Assembly: GCA_964230215.1 (NCBI GenBank)
Contig: CAXRGQ010000006.1
Location: 186,001-250,000 of the forward strand
Direction of reading: 5' to 3'
DNA length: 64,000 bases
DNA from: JAUILH01 sp964230215
GTDB lineage: Bacteria; Bacteroidota; Bacteroidia; Flavobacteriales_D; JAUILH01
This document shows positions 1 through 8,825 of the stretch, one piece after another (position 1 is the first letter of the stretch; each line of letters starts with the position of its first letter). The translations under genes and the position numbers were made by a program. Under the pieces are notes generated by a model. That model did not search any database, was not told the origin of the DNA, and saw only the letters and a list, made by a program, of their open reading frames with translations.

Positions 1-1
1 A

Positions 2-436
2 TTAATAGTACTATCCCTTCTAGTTAGCTCATTCACTGGGTATTCTCAGTCTGAATTGACATGGTCAGATTTGGAAGATGTAAGGATAACAAAAGATTTA
101 GACCCAGATTACGGGGTTGAAATTGAATATCCGACTTTTGGAAGCGGCGTAAAAAAATTCGATAATAGTGAAGTCTATATTAGAGGTTATTTGGTTCCCA
201 TTGAAATTGAAGACGGACGTTATGCCCTGTCAGCCAGCCCATATAAATCTTGTTATTTCTGTGGTAAAGCTGGTCAGTGGACGGTAATCGAACTAAACTT
301 AAGTTCTAAAAGACGCTATTTAGGCTATAAATTGGACCAAGTTCTAACGTTTAAAGGCACATTTAAGCTAAACGAAACGGACGTAACTAAACTAATCTAC
401 GTATTAGATGACGCGGAGCTTTATTACGGTAATTAG
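2..436 (+). CDS. Secreted CxxC protein, 5' end outside window
   Basis: The reading frame is open to the left edge. The first visible residues are a hydrophobic run ending in a Ser-Gln region, the tail of a signal peptide, so the start lies upstream of the window; the TTG at 56 is not the real start. The mature part carries a GYLVPIE stretch and SASPYKSCYFCGKAG, a CxxC in a beta-rich domain that resembles DUF3299-type periplasmic proteins. It is a paralog of the next gene, which has the same order of motifs (GFLLP, then SAHPYSKCFFCNKAG). The two reading frames overlap by 29 bases, suggesting translational coupling. The CxxC could bind a metal or be redox active; the function is unknown. Confidence 0.75.
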   Translation, partial: LIVLSLLVSSFTGYSQSELTWSDLEDVRITKDLDPDYGVEIEYPTFGSGVKKFDNSEVYIRGYLVPIEIEDGRYALSASPYKSCYFCGKAGQWTVIELNLSSKRRYLGYKLDQVLTFKGTFKLNETDVTKLIYVLDDAELYYGN

Positions 437-1001
437 TTCGGTGTTTCTTCTGCTGGGAATCGCTGCATGTAGCTCCAATAGCGAAAAGAAGGAATACAAA
501 ACAGGCTCTTTGTTACTTCCTGAGCATCAGGATACAACGACCATTTATCAACCACTTCCTGACAGTGTCTTTTATGGTGTTAGTTATAACAATCCACAGA
601 ATTATAAGGGTAAACTATATAACCGAATCACCTTTAAGCATTTAGCAAAAGTAACCAGGGTTTTGGTTCCTATGGAGGAAGATGTGCCGATTGAAGTACT
701 GGATTTTAGCGATGAAGTAAAAAACCTAGATGGACAAGAAATAATCATCAAAGGGTTCTTGCTACCAGCCATTCACACAAAAGACATGTACGTATTATCT
801 GCCCATCCATATAGTAAGTGCTTCTTTTGTAATAAGGCTGGCGTAGAGAGTATCATGGAGATGCATATGGAGAAACCTATTCCCAACCGACCAAAGGTAG
901 ACCAGATTGTAATTGTTAAAGGACGCCTAAAATTGTACAATATGGATCCTAATCACCTACCGTACACCTTGGAAAATTCGCAAATCATCGGCTATTTATA
1001 A
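408..1001 (+). CDS. Lipoprotein with CxxC domain, paralog of preceding gene
   Basis: The 197-aa product starts with a hydrophobic signal and a lipobox (LGIAACSS), so it is an outer- or inner-membrane lipoprotein. The C-terminal half repeats the architecture of the upstream gene: a VLVPME/GFLLP beta segment, SAHPYSKCFFCNKAG with a CxxC, and a conserved VDQIVIVKGRLKL strand. The two genes look like a tandem duplication acting together in the envelope. DUF3299-like membership is inferred from this motif pattern only. ATG 408 is supported because the signal sequence begins right there, even though it overlaps the previous gene. Confidence 0.8.
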   Translation: MTRSFITVISSVFLLLGIAACSSNSEKKEYKTGSLLLPEHQDTTTIYQPLPDSVFYGVSYNNPQNYKGKLYNRITFKHLAKVTRVLVPMEEDVPIEVLDFSDEVKNLDGQEIIIKGFLLPAIHTKDMYVLSAHPYSKCFFCNKAGVESIMEMHMEKPIPNRPKVDQIVIVKGRLKLYNMDPNHLPYTLENSQIIGYL

Positions 1002-1083
1002 CCGCTTATCTTAAAGCTTGGATATTGTAAGGCTAAGACGCTTATAATTGGTAAATTAGCGGCTCTTAAAAAAGTAACAAGGT

Positions 1084-3273
1084 ATGAAAATTAGAAAGAT
1101 AGTAGGCTTAAGTCTGTTCAGTATTATGCTGAGTACACAGGCTATGGCCGACGAAGGGATGTGGCTCTTAACTATGCTTGGTGACAAGTATAAAGACATG
1201 AAAGCCCACGGATTAAAACTTAAGGCAAAAGACATTTATGACATCAACAATTCCAGCCTTAAAGATGCAATTTGTACAATGAATCATGGTTCTTGTACGG
1301 CTGAAGTAATATCAAAAGACGCTTTAGTTCTAACCAATCACCATTGTGGATATGGAGCTATTCAACAGTTCAGTAGCGAAGAGAATGATTACTTAACCGA
1401 TGGTTTCTGGGCTATGAAACGATCTGAAGAACTGCATGTGCCAGATATGACCTACACCTTCTTAATTCGCGTTGAGCAAGTTACAGCTAAGGTCTTAGAA
1501 GGCGTTACACCAGAAATGAGTGAAGCACAAAGAGCTCAAATCATTGAAAAAAACGCAGAGACCATTAAAGCTGAGGCTATTAAAGACACACACTATGAGG
1601 CTGAAATCAAGCCGTTTTATGATGGGAACGACTACTACCTATTCGTTAATGAAACGTTTACGGATGTTAGATTAGTTGGTGCTCCTCCCTCTTCTATTGG
1701 TAAATATGGTGGTGATACTGATAACTGGATGTGGCCACGTCACACGGGAGATTTCTCCATGTTCAGAATCTATGCAGGTAAAGATGGAAAGCCAGCTGAG
1801 TACAGCAAAGACAACGTTCCTATGCAAGCTAAGCACCACTTACCAATCAATATCGCTGGGGTACAGCCTGGAGATTTCGCCATGATTCTTGGTTACCCAG
1901 GCTCAACAGACAGATTCTTGACTTCCTATGGCGTTCAATTAGCTATCGAGAAAGATCAGCCTGCAAGAATTAAAATTAGAGCTAAGAAATTAGAATTGAT
2001 GAAGCAAGACATGGACAAGAGCGACAAGGTTCGTATACAGTATGCTTCTAAATACGCTCAGGTAAGTAACTATTGGAAATACTTTATTGGACAAAGTTCG
2101 CAGTTAGTAAACAACAACGTATACGATAAGAAAAAGGCCTTAGAAGACAAGTTTGAAGCTTGGGTGAACAAAGATGAGTCACGCAAGAAAGTATACGGTA
2201 ATGTAATTAAAGACATTGCAGATGCCTATAAAGCAAAAGAGAGCTACTGGTTTATTAGCACCTACCTTGGTGAAGCGGTTATTGGATCTGACTTAAATAA
2301 GTTTATGTATCGCAACTTACTTGCGAATCTAGGTACACTTGGATCGGAAGATGAGGCTACACTAAAAGCTACAAGAGAATCGATAAAAGAAAGTGCAGAA
2401 GCTTATTTTAAAGATTACAATGCCTCTACTGATAAAAACATTTATGCTGCAATGATGGCTATTTACACCGAGGATATTCCATCTAACATGCATCCAGAAG
2501 AGCTTACATCAATTAACGAGGATTACAAAGGAGATATGAGCGCTTTTGCAGAAGATGTTTTTGCTAGCTCTATTTTCACGGATGAAAAACGTTTTAACGA
2601 AAATATAGACAAACTGACAATGGACATGCTTAAAGATGATAAAGCATTCCAACTAATGTTAGGTTTCATGAAACAGTATGCTGGAAAGGTACAACCAATG
2701 TCTGCCGCGAATGAAGCAAAATTAGAAAGAGCTACACGTTTATTCGTAGATGGTTTGAGAAAGATGGAACCGGGTAAGATATACTCTCCAAACGCCAACT
2801 CAACCTTGCGTTTAACATACGGTAACGTAGGTGGGTATCAAGCTAGAGACGCTGTATACTACACACATTACACAACACTTGACGGTTTAATGGCTAAAGA
2901 AGACCCAACAAACCCTGAGTTTATTGTTCCTGAGAAACTAAGTGAACTCCACAAGAGTAAAGACTATGGTCGATATGCAGAGGATGGCGAATTACACACA
3001 TGTTTTATCTCAAACAACGATATAACTGGTGGGAACTCAGGTAGTCCTGTTATAAATGCGCGTGGCGAATTGATTGGTTGTGCATTTGATGGAAACTGGG
3101 AAGCCATGAGTGGTGACATATTCTTTGAAGATGAATTACAAAGAACCATTAGTGTTGATATTCGCTATGTTCTTTTCATAATCGAGAAGTATGCCGGTGC
3201 TAAGCACTTAATCGACGAAATGACGATAGTGAACAAGCCAACAAAGCCAATGAAAATGAAGAAAAAGGCTTAG
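1084..3273 (+). CDS. Peptidase S46 family dipeptidyl peptidase, DPP7-type
   Basis: The 729-aa secreted enzyme has a signal peptide (cleavage near ALA/ADEG) and all S46 hallmarks: TNHHCGYG with the catalytic His (residue 86 or 87), GGDTDNWMWPRHTGDFS with the catalytic Asp (about 211-213) and GGNSGSPV with the nucleophile Ser652. Family enzymes remove dipeptides from peptide N-termini in the periplasm. Eighteen residues after the Ser lies Gly (FDGNWE); in the characterised Porphyromonas enzymes Gly here marks DPP7 (hydrophobic/broad P1) and Arg marks DPP11 (acidic P1), so DPP7-like specificity is inferred. Length matches the family. A strong terminator follows. Confidence 0.95.
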   Translation: MKIRKIVGLSLFSIMLSTQAMADEGMWLLTMLGDKYKDMKAHGLKLKAKDIYDINNSSLKDAICTMNHGSCTAEVISKDALVLTNHHCGYGAIQQFSSEENDYLTDGFWAMKRSEELHVPDMTYTFLIRVEQVTAKVLEGVTPEMSEAQRAQIIEKNAETIKAEAIKDTHYEAEIKPFYDGNDYYLFVNETFTDVRLVGAPPSSIGKYGGDTDNWMWPRHTGDFSMFRIYAGKDGKPAEYSKDNVPMQAKHHLPINIAGVQPGDFAMILGYPGSTDRFLTSYGVQLAIEKDQPARIKIRAKKLELMKQDMDKSDKVRIQYASKYAQVSNYWKYFIGQSSQLVNNNVYDKKKALEDKFEAWVNKDESRKKVYGNVIKDIADAYKAKESYWFISTYLGEAVIGSDLNKFMYRNLLANLGTLGSEDEATLKATRESIKESAEAYFKDYNASTDKNIYAAMMAIYTEDIPSNMHPEELTSINEDYKGDMSAFAEDVFASSIFTDEKRFNENIDKLTMDMLKDDKAFQLMLGFMKQYAGKVQPMSAANEAKLERATRLFVDGLRKMEPGKIYSPNANSTLRLTYGNVGGYQARDAVYYTHYTTLDGLMAKEDPTNPEFIVPEKLSELHKSKDYGRYAEDGELHTCFISNNDITGGNSGSPVINARGELIGCAFDGNWEAMSGDIFFEDELQRTISVDIRYVLFIIEKYAGAKHLIDEMTIVNKPTKPMKMKKKA

Positions 3274-3296
3274 TCCTTATCCTATATTAATACTTG

Positions 3297-3326
3297 AACC
3301 CTCACACTTGTTGTGAGGGTTTTTTG
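3297..3326 (+). terminator. Rho-independent terminator after S46 peptidase
   Basis: Arms CCCTCACA and TGTGAGGG with a short loop, followed by six T residues, 20-50 bases after the S46 stop codon. Confidence 0.9.
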
Positions 3327-3362
3327 TATCTTGTTGTCTCGAAAAATCTAAATAGACATTAA

Positions 3363-4592
3363 ATGAAATATATAATATTCACCGTGGGAGCCCTTTTGAG
3401 CTTTAAGACATTTGCGCAGAACGATAAGGTAGAGTTCAAAAAGTATAAGCCAGGGTATTATCAAAACACCATCCTTAAAGGCATTAATCAATACGAATCT
3501 ACCCAGGAACCGGAAGAGGAACATAAACGTGTTAAGGTTGATCTTAAGGGCAAAGACTTACCGAATGATCCAGCCTTATACAAAACAATTTGGCATACCA
3601 ATCCAATTTCTCAAGGGAACACTGGGACATGTTGGTGTTTTTCTACAACATCTTTTTATGAGAGTGAAGTAAAAAGATTAACGGGTAAAGAAGTTAAGCT
3701 TAGCGAAATGTTCACTGTGTATTGGGAATACGTAGAAAGAGCAAAATATTTCGTTAAACACAGAGGTGACATGACCTTAGGTGAAGGAAGTGAAACGAAT
3801 GCAGTTGCCAAGATTGTCTCACAATATGGTATAGTTCCGCGAGAGAATTATACAGGTATGCTAGAAGGTCAAACATTCCATTCTCATGAAGTTATGTTTT
3901 CCGAAATCAATGATTATTTGAGAACGGTGCAGAAAAACAATCAGTGGAATGAAGCATTGGTGGTAGAAACGGTTAAAAGCATTCTAAATCATCATATGGG
4001 CGAGCCTCCATCAAAAATCACCGTTGGTGGAAAAAGCATGACACCTATCGAATATAGAGACAATGTGATTAAACTGGACATGAGCAAGTATGTAAACCTT
4101 ATGTCTCTTATGGAGAAACCGTATAATACGCATGCCGAATATGATGTGCCGGATAACTGGTGGAACAGTGCAGATTATAAAAACCTTATGCTGGATGATT
4201 TTATGAAGGCAGTAAAAGGTGCAATAAAAAATGGATACGGTGTAAGTATTGGTGGAGATGTATCAGAAGCTGGATTCGATACCGACGAGCAAGTAGCTAT
4301 TATCCCAAGTTTTGATATTCCTTCTGATGCGATTGATGAAAACGCACGTCAATTCAGATTCTCCAACAATACAACTACTGATGATCACGCCATGCATATG
4401 GTAGGTTATTATGAGAAAGATGGCAAGACTTGGTTCCTGATAAAAGACTCAGGTAGCGGAAGTAGAAATTGTGGTCCAGATTGTAAGCAGTTTGGTTATT
4501 ACTTCTTCCATGAAGATTACGTAAAGCTAAAAATGATGACCATCACGGTGCATCAGGATGCTGTTAAAGACATTATAAAAAAGGTAAAGTAA
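3363..4592 (+). CDS. C1 family (bleomycin hydrolase-like) cysteine peptidase
   Basis: The 409-aa product has a signal peptide (ending FAQ) and the papain-type C1B core: QGNTGTCWCFSTTSF with nucleophile Cys90 and DDHAMHMVGYY with catalytic His342. The third catalytic position, Asn in the usual NSWG motif, reads KDSGSGS here, so Asp stands in for Asn. This is compatible with the bleomycin hydrolase/aminopeptidase C branch common in Bacteroidetes. It probably trims peptides in the periplasm, as the upstream S46 enzyme does, but it has its own transcript because a terminator separates them. The next gene starts 4 bases after its stop. Confidence 0.88.
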   Translation: MKYIIFTVGALLSFKTFAQNDKVEFKKYKPGYYQNTILKGINQYESTQEPEEEHKRVKVDLKGKDLPNDPALYKTIWHTNPISQGNTGTCWCFSTTSFYESEVKRLTGKEVKLSEMFTVYWEYVERAKYFVKHRGDMTLGEGSETNAVAKIVSQYGIVPRENYTGMLEGQTFHSHEVMFSEINDYLRTVQKNNQWNEALVVETVKSILNHHMGEPPSKITVGGKSMTPIEYRDNVIKLDMSKYVNLMSLMEKPYNTHAEYDVPDNWWNSADYKNLMLDDFMKAVKGAIKNGYGVSIGGDVSEAGFDTDEQVAIIPSFDIPSDAIDENARQFRFSNNTTTDDHAMHMVGYYEKDGKTWFLIKDSGSGSRNCGPDCKQFGYYFFHEDYVKLKMMTITVHQDAVKDIIKKVK

Positions 4593-4596
4593 GCTC

Positions 4597-6648
4597 TTGA
4601 CTACTTACTTAATAGTACTTGGTTTTCTCGTCGGCTTCATGGTCTTTTTGGAGAGAAGCCAAAAATCGATTAAACTCCCCATTTTAAAGCGCTTTAGAAA
4701 AGCGCTTTATTTGGTTTTTATCGGTGTGATTCCGCTTGCCTACGTGCAATTTAGTTTACCTGATATCCCCGAAAACAAAGGCGACTATTATCTACGTCTG
4801 GGTGAACACAACAATGATGACATTTACAGAATAAAGGGCTATAAGTACAAATGTATAGAAGACCCTTCATTCTCGAATTTCCTAGCATTATTCGAATTAA
4901 ACGGAGAGCATTACTTTGATTATGGCTTAAGTCTTGAAGAAGTCCTCGAAAAATCAGAAATAGATGGACACGAGCTACTGGTTGTTATGTCTTTACATAG
5001 TGTTGTGGCCGAATCAAAACCACTTGATTTAGAGTCATTGGCTTTGCTGGACGAATCAGCGCCGGGCACCAACTTTGTTCTTAGCAAGCAAGCCATTCTT
5101 AAAGGCTATTATAATGAGGCCATAGATTACACCACAAAGGAGACGGAGCATGAAGAGCTGCGTTCTGAAGCATATAATCAATTACAATTTCTCTATCACC
5201 CCTACCCTGATTCGCTGGAAGCTCTTTATCTAAACTGGGAAGCTGCCAAGTATTTACCTTCACGTGATAAACGCACCTTCTTTTTCGAAAACGGTTATAT
5301 GGGGCATTATTTTAAGCACCTGTACTATGACGCTTATGAGGACACGACTACCCTTGCGCTAATTATAGCGCTAATTGTATGTGCTATTTGGCTGCTGTAC
5401 ATTCGTAGTTTAGACATCTTTGCACCCGAAAAATGGTTAAACATTCTTTTAGTATTTGCAAGTTCATGGCTGCTGACGGAAGTATGCTTACTTGGCTATG
5501 ATTTTGCTCACTTGAGTTTAGACTTCTATCCTGATGGGACTTGGCAAACCGACATCCTATATTGTGTTTTTGTGATTGGAGGCTCCGAGGAAATTGTAAA
5601 AGCACTTCCATGGTTGCTCTTTGTCTTGATCTTCCGAAAAAAGCGAGAACCATATGATTACATTGTCTATGCAAGTGCATCTGCCCTGGGCTTTGCAGGT
5701 GCTGAAAATGTAATGTATTTCGAAAATTATGACTTTAGTGTAATCGGTGCACGCTTTATCATGTCTACCGTGGGACACATGTTTGACGCCTCCTTAGTAG
5801 CTTATGGTTTCATTTTAATGAAATACAGATATGTTGATAAAAAATGGGCACCCCTCCTACCCTTTGGTGGATTTGTTGCGGCACTATTAGCACATGGGTT
5901 TTATGACTTTTGGCTGTTAAGCTCATCTGTTCAAGGCTTATGGATTCTCACCTACGTGTTCTTCATTATCAGCCTGCATATTTGGTTTACTTTCAAGAAT
6001 AACGCATTAAACAACTCTCAATATTATTCGGGTAAAGTTGTTTTAAGGCGAACGTATAGTAGCTTTATACTGCTCGCTGGCTTTGTAACTGCATTAATGA
6101 TTGAATATATAGTTATAAGTAAAACCTTCGGCACAAATAGCGGTGACTCCATACTTAGAAGCAGCTCACTTTTCCTAGGCTTTTTCGGTATGTATCTTAT
6201 TTCTACCTTTGAAAGTTTCACACTAAAACAAGGCGTCTGGGGTAAAGTAAACTTTAGATTAACGAGACGTTTTTCTTCTCTATTCAAATTATCTCACGTA
6301 GAAGGCAAAAACAGAATTGGAGAGGCATATAGACTTTTTACTTCTAAGTCTAACCCTTATGTCGGAAGTCAGTTTCCAGTGTCAGGCGTAATTATCAAGG
6401 ACGACATTATAATGAATGACAACAATCAGTGGTGCCTATTAGATTTAAATTCAAGCATATTTCTCAATGGAAAAACCATATTTAAAGTCCTAATTAGACC
6501 TAACATTCCAAGCGAATCACTCGATACTGACAAATTAGAAATACTTTGTTTATTAATTGATAATGAAAACAGAATACATTCAAACGACAAGCTAATCGAA
6601 GAATTTAGCTATATTGGTAAAGTATATAGTAGACCCATAACTAATTAA
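4597..6648 (+). CDS. PrsW-like intramembrane metalloprotease, multi-domain
   Basis: The 683-aa polytopic membrane protein carries the PrsW/CPBP-like signature over roughly residues 325-460: GGSEEIVKALPW (paired Glu), GFAGAENVMYF, VGHMFDASLVAYG and AHGFYDFWL, whose Glu, Asn and His residues form the predicted zinc site. PrsW cleaves anti-sigma factors in Bacillus; the substrate here is unknown. The N-terminal third is a periplasmic or cytoplasmic region between transmembrane segments. After the protease core come more membrane segments and a soluble beta-rich C-terminus, so it is much longer than Bacillus PrsW. The frame opens with TTG; an in-frame ATG at 4639 is an alternative start. Confidence 0.8.
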   Translation: MTTYLIVLGFLVGFMVFLERSQKSIKLPILKRFRKALYLVFIGVIPLAYVQFSLPDIPENKGDYYLRLGEHNNDDIYRIKGYKYKCIEDPSFSNFLALFELNGEHYFDYGLSLEEVLEKSEIDGHELLVVMSLHSVVAESKPLDLESLALLDESAPGTNFVLSKQAILKGYYNEAIDYTTKETEHEELRSEAYNQLQFLYHPYPDSLEALYLNWEAAKYLPSRDKRTFFFENGYMGHYFKHLYYDAYEDTTTLALIIALIVCAIWLLYIRSLDIFAPEKWLNILLVFASSWLLTEVCLLGYDFAHLSLDFYPDGTWQTDILYCVFVIGGSEEIVKALPWLLFVLIFRKKREPYDYIVYASASALGFAGAENVMYFENYDFSVIGARFIMSTVGHMFDASLVAYGFILMKYRYVDKKWAPLLPFGGFVAALLAHGFYDFWLLSSSVQGLWILTYVFFIISLHIWFTFKNNALNNSQYYSGKVVLRRTYSSFILLAGFVTALMIEYIVISKTFGTNSGDSILRSSSLFLGFFGMYLISTFESFTLKQGVWGKVNFRLTRRFSSLFKLSHVEGKNRIGEAYRLFTSKSNPYVGSQFPVSGVIIKDDIIMNDNNQWCLLDLNSSIFLNGKTIFKVLIRPNIPSESLDTDKLEILCLLIDNENRIHSNDKLIEEFSYIGKVYSRPITN

Positions 6649-6649
6649 G

Positions 6650-7543
6650 ATGAAGCATTTATCCCTTTTAGCCCTCGCATTCATAGCTCTAGCCCCTATT
6701 GTTAGTAACGCGCAGGACGACGACTTTGATTTCGATTTAGACGGAGAAGAAGGTCCAAGTAAAATCACGAACTTTTATGACACTCGAGTTATTAATGCAC
6801 ATTCGGTTGAAGTATTGGATGCAAAAACATTAGACTTTAGAATTACGCATAGATTCGGAGAAATAGCTACACCAGCATCACCACGTACATTATTTGGCCT
6901 GGATAACTCATCTGATATCCGCATAGCCTTCGAGTATGGAATTACAGATAATTTAACGGTTGGTGCAGGACGTTCAAAAGGTTCTGGCCCATACAGTCAA
7001 TACTGGGATGGTGTGGCGAAATATAAAATCTTGCAACAAACAGATGATATGCCTGTGTCTTTATCTGTATGTGGATCTGCCTTCTTTACAAGTATGAAAG
7101 AGGACCCAATCCCAACATCAATTACATCATTTACTAAAACTGCGCATAGATTTGCTTATTATACTCAGATTATCGTATCTAAACGATTTGGAGACCTTGC
7201 TAGCCTGCAATTAGCACCTGGTTATATGCACAGAAATTATGTCCTAGCTGAAGATGATAATGGATTCTTATCAATTGGAGCTGTTGGAAAAATTAAAGTT
7301 TACAAGAAAATAAGCTTTGTTGCCGAGTACAATTACAACCTAAGAAAAGAAACGCTTCTTCAAGGAACTCAATACAGAAATCCACTTGGATTTGGTGTTG
7401 AAATTAAAACATATGCCCATGTATTCCAGTTAAGTTTCATGAACTCTCGCGGGATTGGTGAAGGTCAGTTTATTCCCTTTACCAGCTCGGATTGGGGCGA
7501 AGGGCAATTCAGATTCGGATTTACAATTTCAAGACATTTCTAA
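6650..7543 (+). CDS. DUF5777 family outer-membrane beta-barrel protein
   Basis: The 297-aa protein has a signal peptide (SNAQ) and an acidic stretch (DDDFDFDLDGEEG), followed by alternating amphipathic strands: LDFRITHRFG, LFGLDNSSDIRIAFEYGITDNLTVGAGRSKG and a C-terminal FRFGFTISRHF ending in aromatic Phe, typical of outer-membrane barrels. This pattern matches the Bacteroidetes DUF5777 family. It starts one base after the preceding stop and is followed by a YceI gene; DUF5777 and YceI genes often sit together, suggesting a shared envelope role that is not biochemically defined. Confidence 0.85.
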   Translation: MKHLSLLALAFIALAPIVSNAQDDDFDFDLDGEEGPSKITNFYDTRVINAHSVEVLDAKTLDFRITHRFGEIATPASPRTLFGLDNSSDIRIAFEYGITDNLTVGAGRSKGSGPYSQYWDGVAKYKILQQTDDMPVSLSVCGSAFFTSMKEDPIPTSITSFTKTAHRFAYYTQIIVSKRFGDLASLQLAPGYMHRNYVLAEDDNGFLSIGAVGKIKVYKKISFVAEYNYNLRKETLLQGTQYRNPLGFGVEIKTYAHVFQLSFMNSRGIGEGQFIPFTSSDWGEGQFRFGFTISRHF

Positions 7544-7609
7544 GTTGGCAAGGAATTTGTTAACTTGGGTCAACATAAATAATTAATATTCAACATCAAA
7601 CACAAAGAA

Positions 7610-8131
7610 ATGAAAGCAAAATCTCTACTTCTATGTTTAGCATTTGTAGCTCTAGGGCTAGGTGCTAAAGCACAAAACATTCCAATTGACACTGATAAGG
7701 CAACTGTGAAATTCACATTTGTTAGCGAAAACACAGATGGCACAATTGGCGGCATTAATGCAAGTATCAACCTTGACAAAGACAATTTAGACAACTCATC
7801 TATTAAAGGATCGGCAGATGTTAACACTATCTCAACTGGAAACGATAAGCGAGATGCTCACTTAAAAGCTGCTGATAAGTTTGATGCTAAAAAATACCCT
7901 AAAATTAAATTCGAAAGCACTGGCTTATCGCTTGGTGATAAGGAAGTGTATACAATGAAGGGGAAAATGACCATCAAAGGAGTAACAAAAGATGTTACTT
8001 TTAAATTTAGATATGATGGTAAAGCCTTTAAGGGTAAAACGGTAATATACACAAATGACTTTGGCGTTCATTCTCAAAAGAAAAGAGAAGACAGCAAAGT
8101 AGTAGTATCGGTTAATCTACCAGTAAAATAG
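7610..8131 (+). CDS. YceI family periplasmic protein
   Basis: The 173-aa secreted protein has signal peptide GLGAKAQ and the YceI lipocalin-like fold: KATVKFTFVSENTDGTIGG, then GSADVNTISTGNDKRDAHLKAADKFDAKKYPKIKF, then MTIKGVTKDVTFKF. YceI proteins bind isoprenoid quinones or long lipids in a beta-barrel. Full length for the family. It lies 66 bases after the DUF5777 gene and ends before a strong terminator, so the two may form one transcript. Confidence 0.92.
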   Translation: MKAKSLLLCLAFVALGLGAKAQNIPIDTDKATVKFTFVSENTDGTIGGINASINLDKDNLDNSSIKGSADVNTISTGNDKRDAHLKAADKFDAKKYPKIKFESTGLSLGDKEVYTMKGKMTIKGVTKDVTFKFRYDGKAFKGKTVIYTNDFGVHSQKKREDSKVVVSVNLPVK

Positions 8132-8157
8132 GTATCCAACAAATCGAAAAATAATTC

Positions 8158-8187
8158 GCCCCAAGGTGCACACCTTGGGGCTTTTTT
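8158..8187 (+). terminator. Strong Rho-independent terminator after YceI gene
   Basis: Perfect 11-base arms GCCCCAAGGTG and CACCTTGGGGC with a 2-base loop, followed by TTTTTT. Confidence 0.95.
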
Positions 8188-8192
8188 GTTGC

Positions 8193-8200
8193 TAATTTTG
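8193..8200 (+). promoter_or_regulatory. Bacteroidetes -7 promoter motif
   Basis: TAATTTTG fits the Bacteroidetes -7 consensus TAnnTTTG and lies 4 bases before the ATG at 8205, implying a nearly leaderless transcript. No good -33 TTTG is visible because the terminator occupies that position. Confidence 0.5.
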
Positions 8201-8204
8201 CCGA

Positions 8205-8825
8205 ATGAATAATCAGGTAAACGCCATCATTAAATCTGCACTTGAAACAGCTATTCCTTATGAAAGCTATGATGCAAGTATGGAAAAGCATGTGGCTGAT
8301 GGCACAACGAGCGGAACAAATCAAAGCGAAAGCTATATTCATTACACTAAGATGAATGCATCCAGAATGAAGCGATGGAATAAAACCTTAGAGCTTAATG
8401 AGACTAGTAAAGCCATACTGCAGTCAGTCGATTCAAATCAAACTTGGTTGATTATAACTGAAGCTTGGTGCGGAGACGCTGCGCATATTCTGCCAGTGAT
8501 TGCCAAAATGGGTGATGAAGCCAATGTGGATTTGAAAGTAGTTTACAGAGACGAGCATCCCGAATTAATGGAGCACTTCCTTACCGATGGTGGTCAATCA
8601 ATTCCAATAATCATCTGTCTAGACAAGGAGATGAACTATATCTCTCATTGGGGGCCACGTCCAACTGAGCCGCAAAAAATGGTCTTAGAAAGAAAGGCAC
8701 AAGAAAATCCTGAGCCTTATGACACCTTCTCAATTAAACTACAGAAGTGGTATAGTTCTGACAAAGGCCAAGCCATTCAGGAAGAATTTTTAGCCAGCTT
8801 GAGGGTCAATTCCAGTGCTCATTAG
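8205..8825 (+). CDS. Thioredoxin-fold protein, single-Cys active site
   Basis: The 206-aa cytoplasmic protein (no signal peptide) belongs by pattern to the Thioredoxin_9 group: WLIITEAWCGDAAHILPVI replaces the usual WCxxC, followed by VDLKVVYRDEHPELMEHFLTDGGQSIPIII with the cis-Pro and then HWGPRPTEPQKM. The second active-site Cys is absent (CGDA), so a classical dithiol exchange is unlikely; the family has been seen with this variant. Its 3' end overlaps the convergent lipoprotein gene by 36 bases. Confidence 0.85.
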   Translation: MNNQVNAIIKSALETAIPYESYDASMEKHVADGTTSGTNQSESYIHYTKMNASRMKRWNKTLELNETSKAILQSVDSNQTWLIITEAWCGDAAHILPVIAKMGDEANVDLKVVYRDEHPELMEHFLTDGGQSIPIIICLDKEMNYISHWGPRPTEPQKMVLERKAQENPEPYDTFSIKLQKWYSSDKGQAIQEEFLASLRVNSSAH

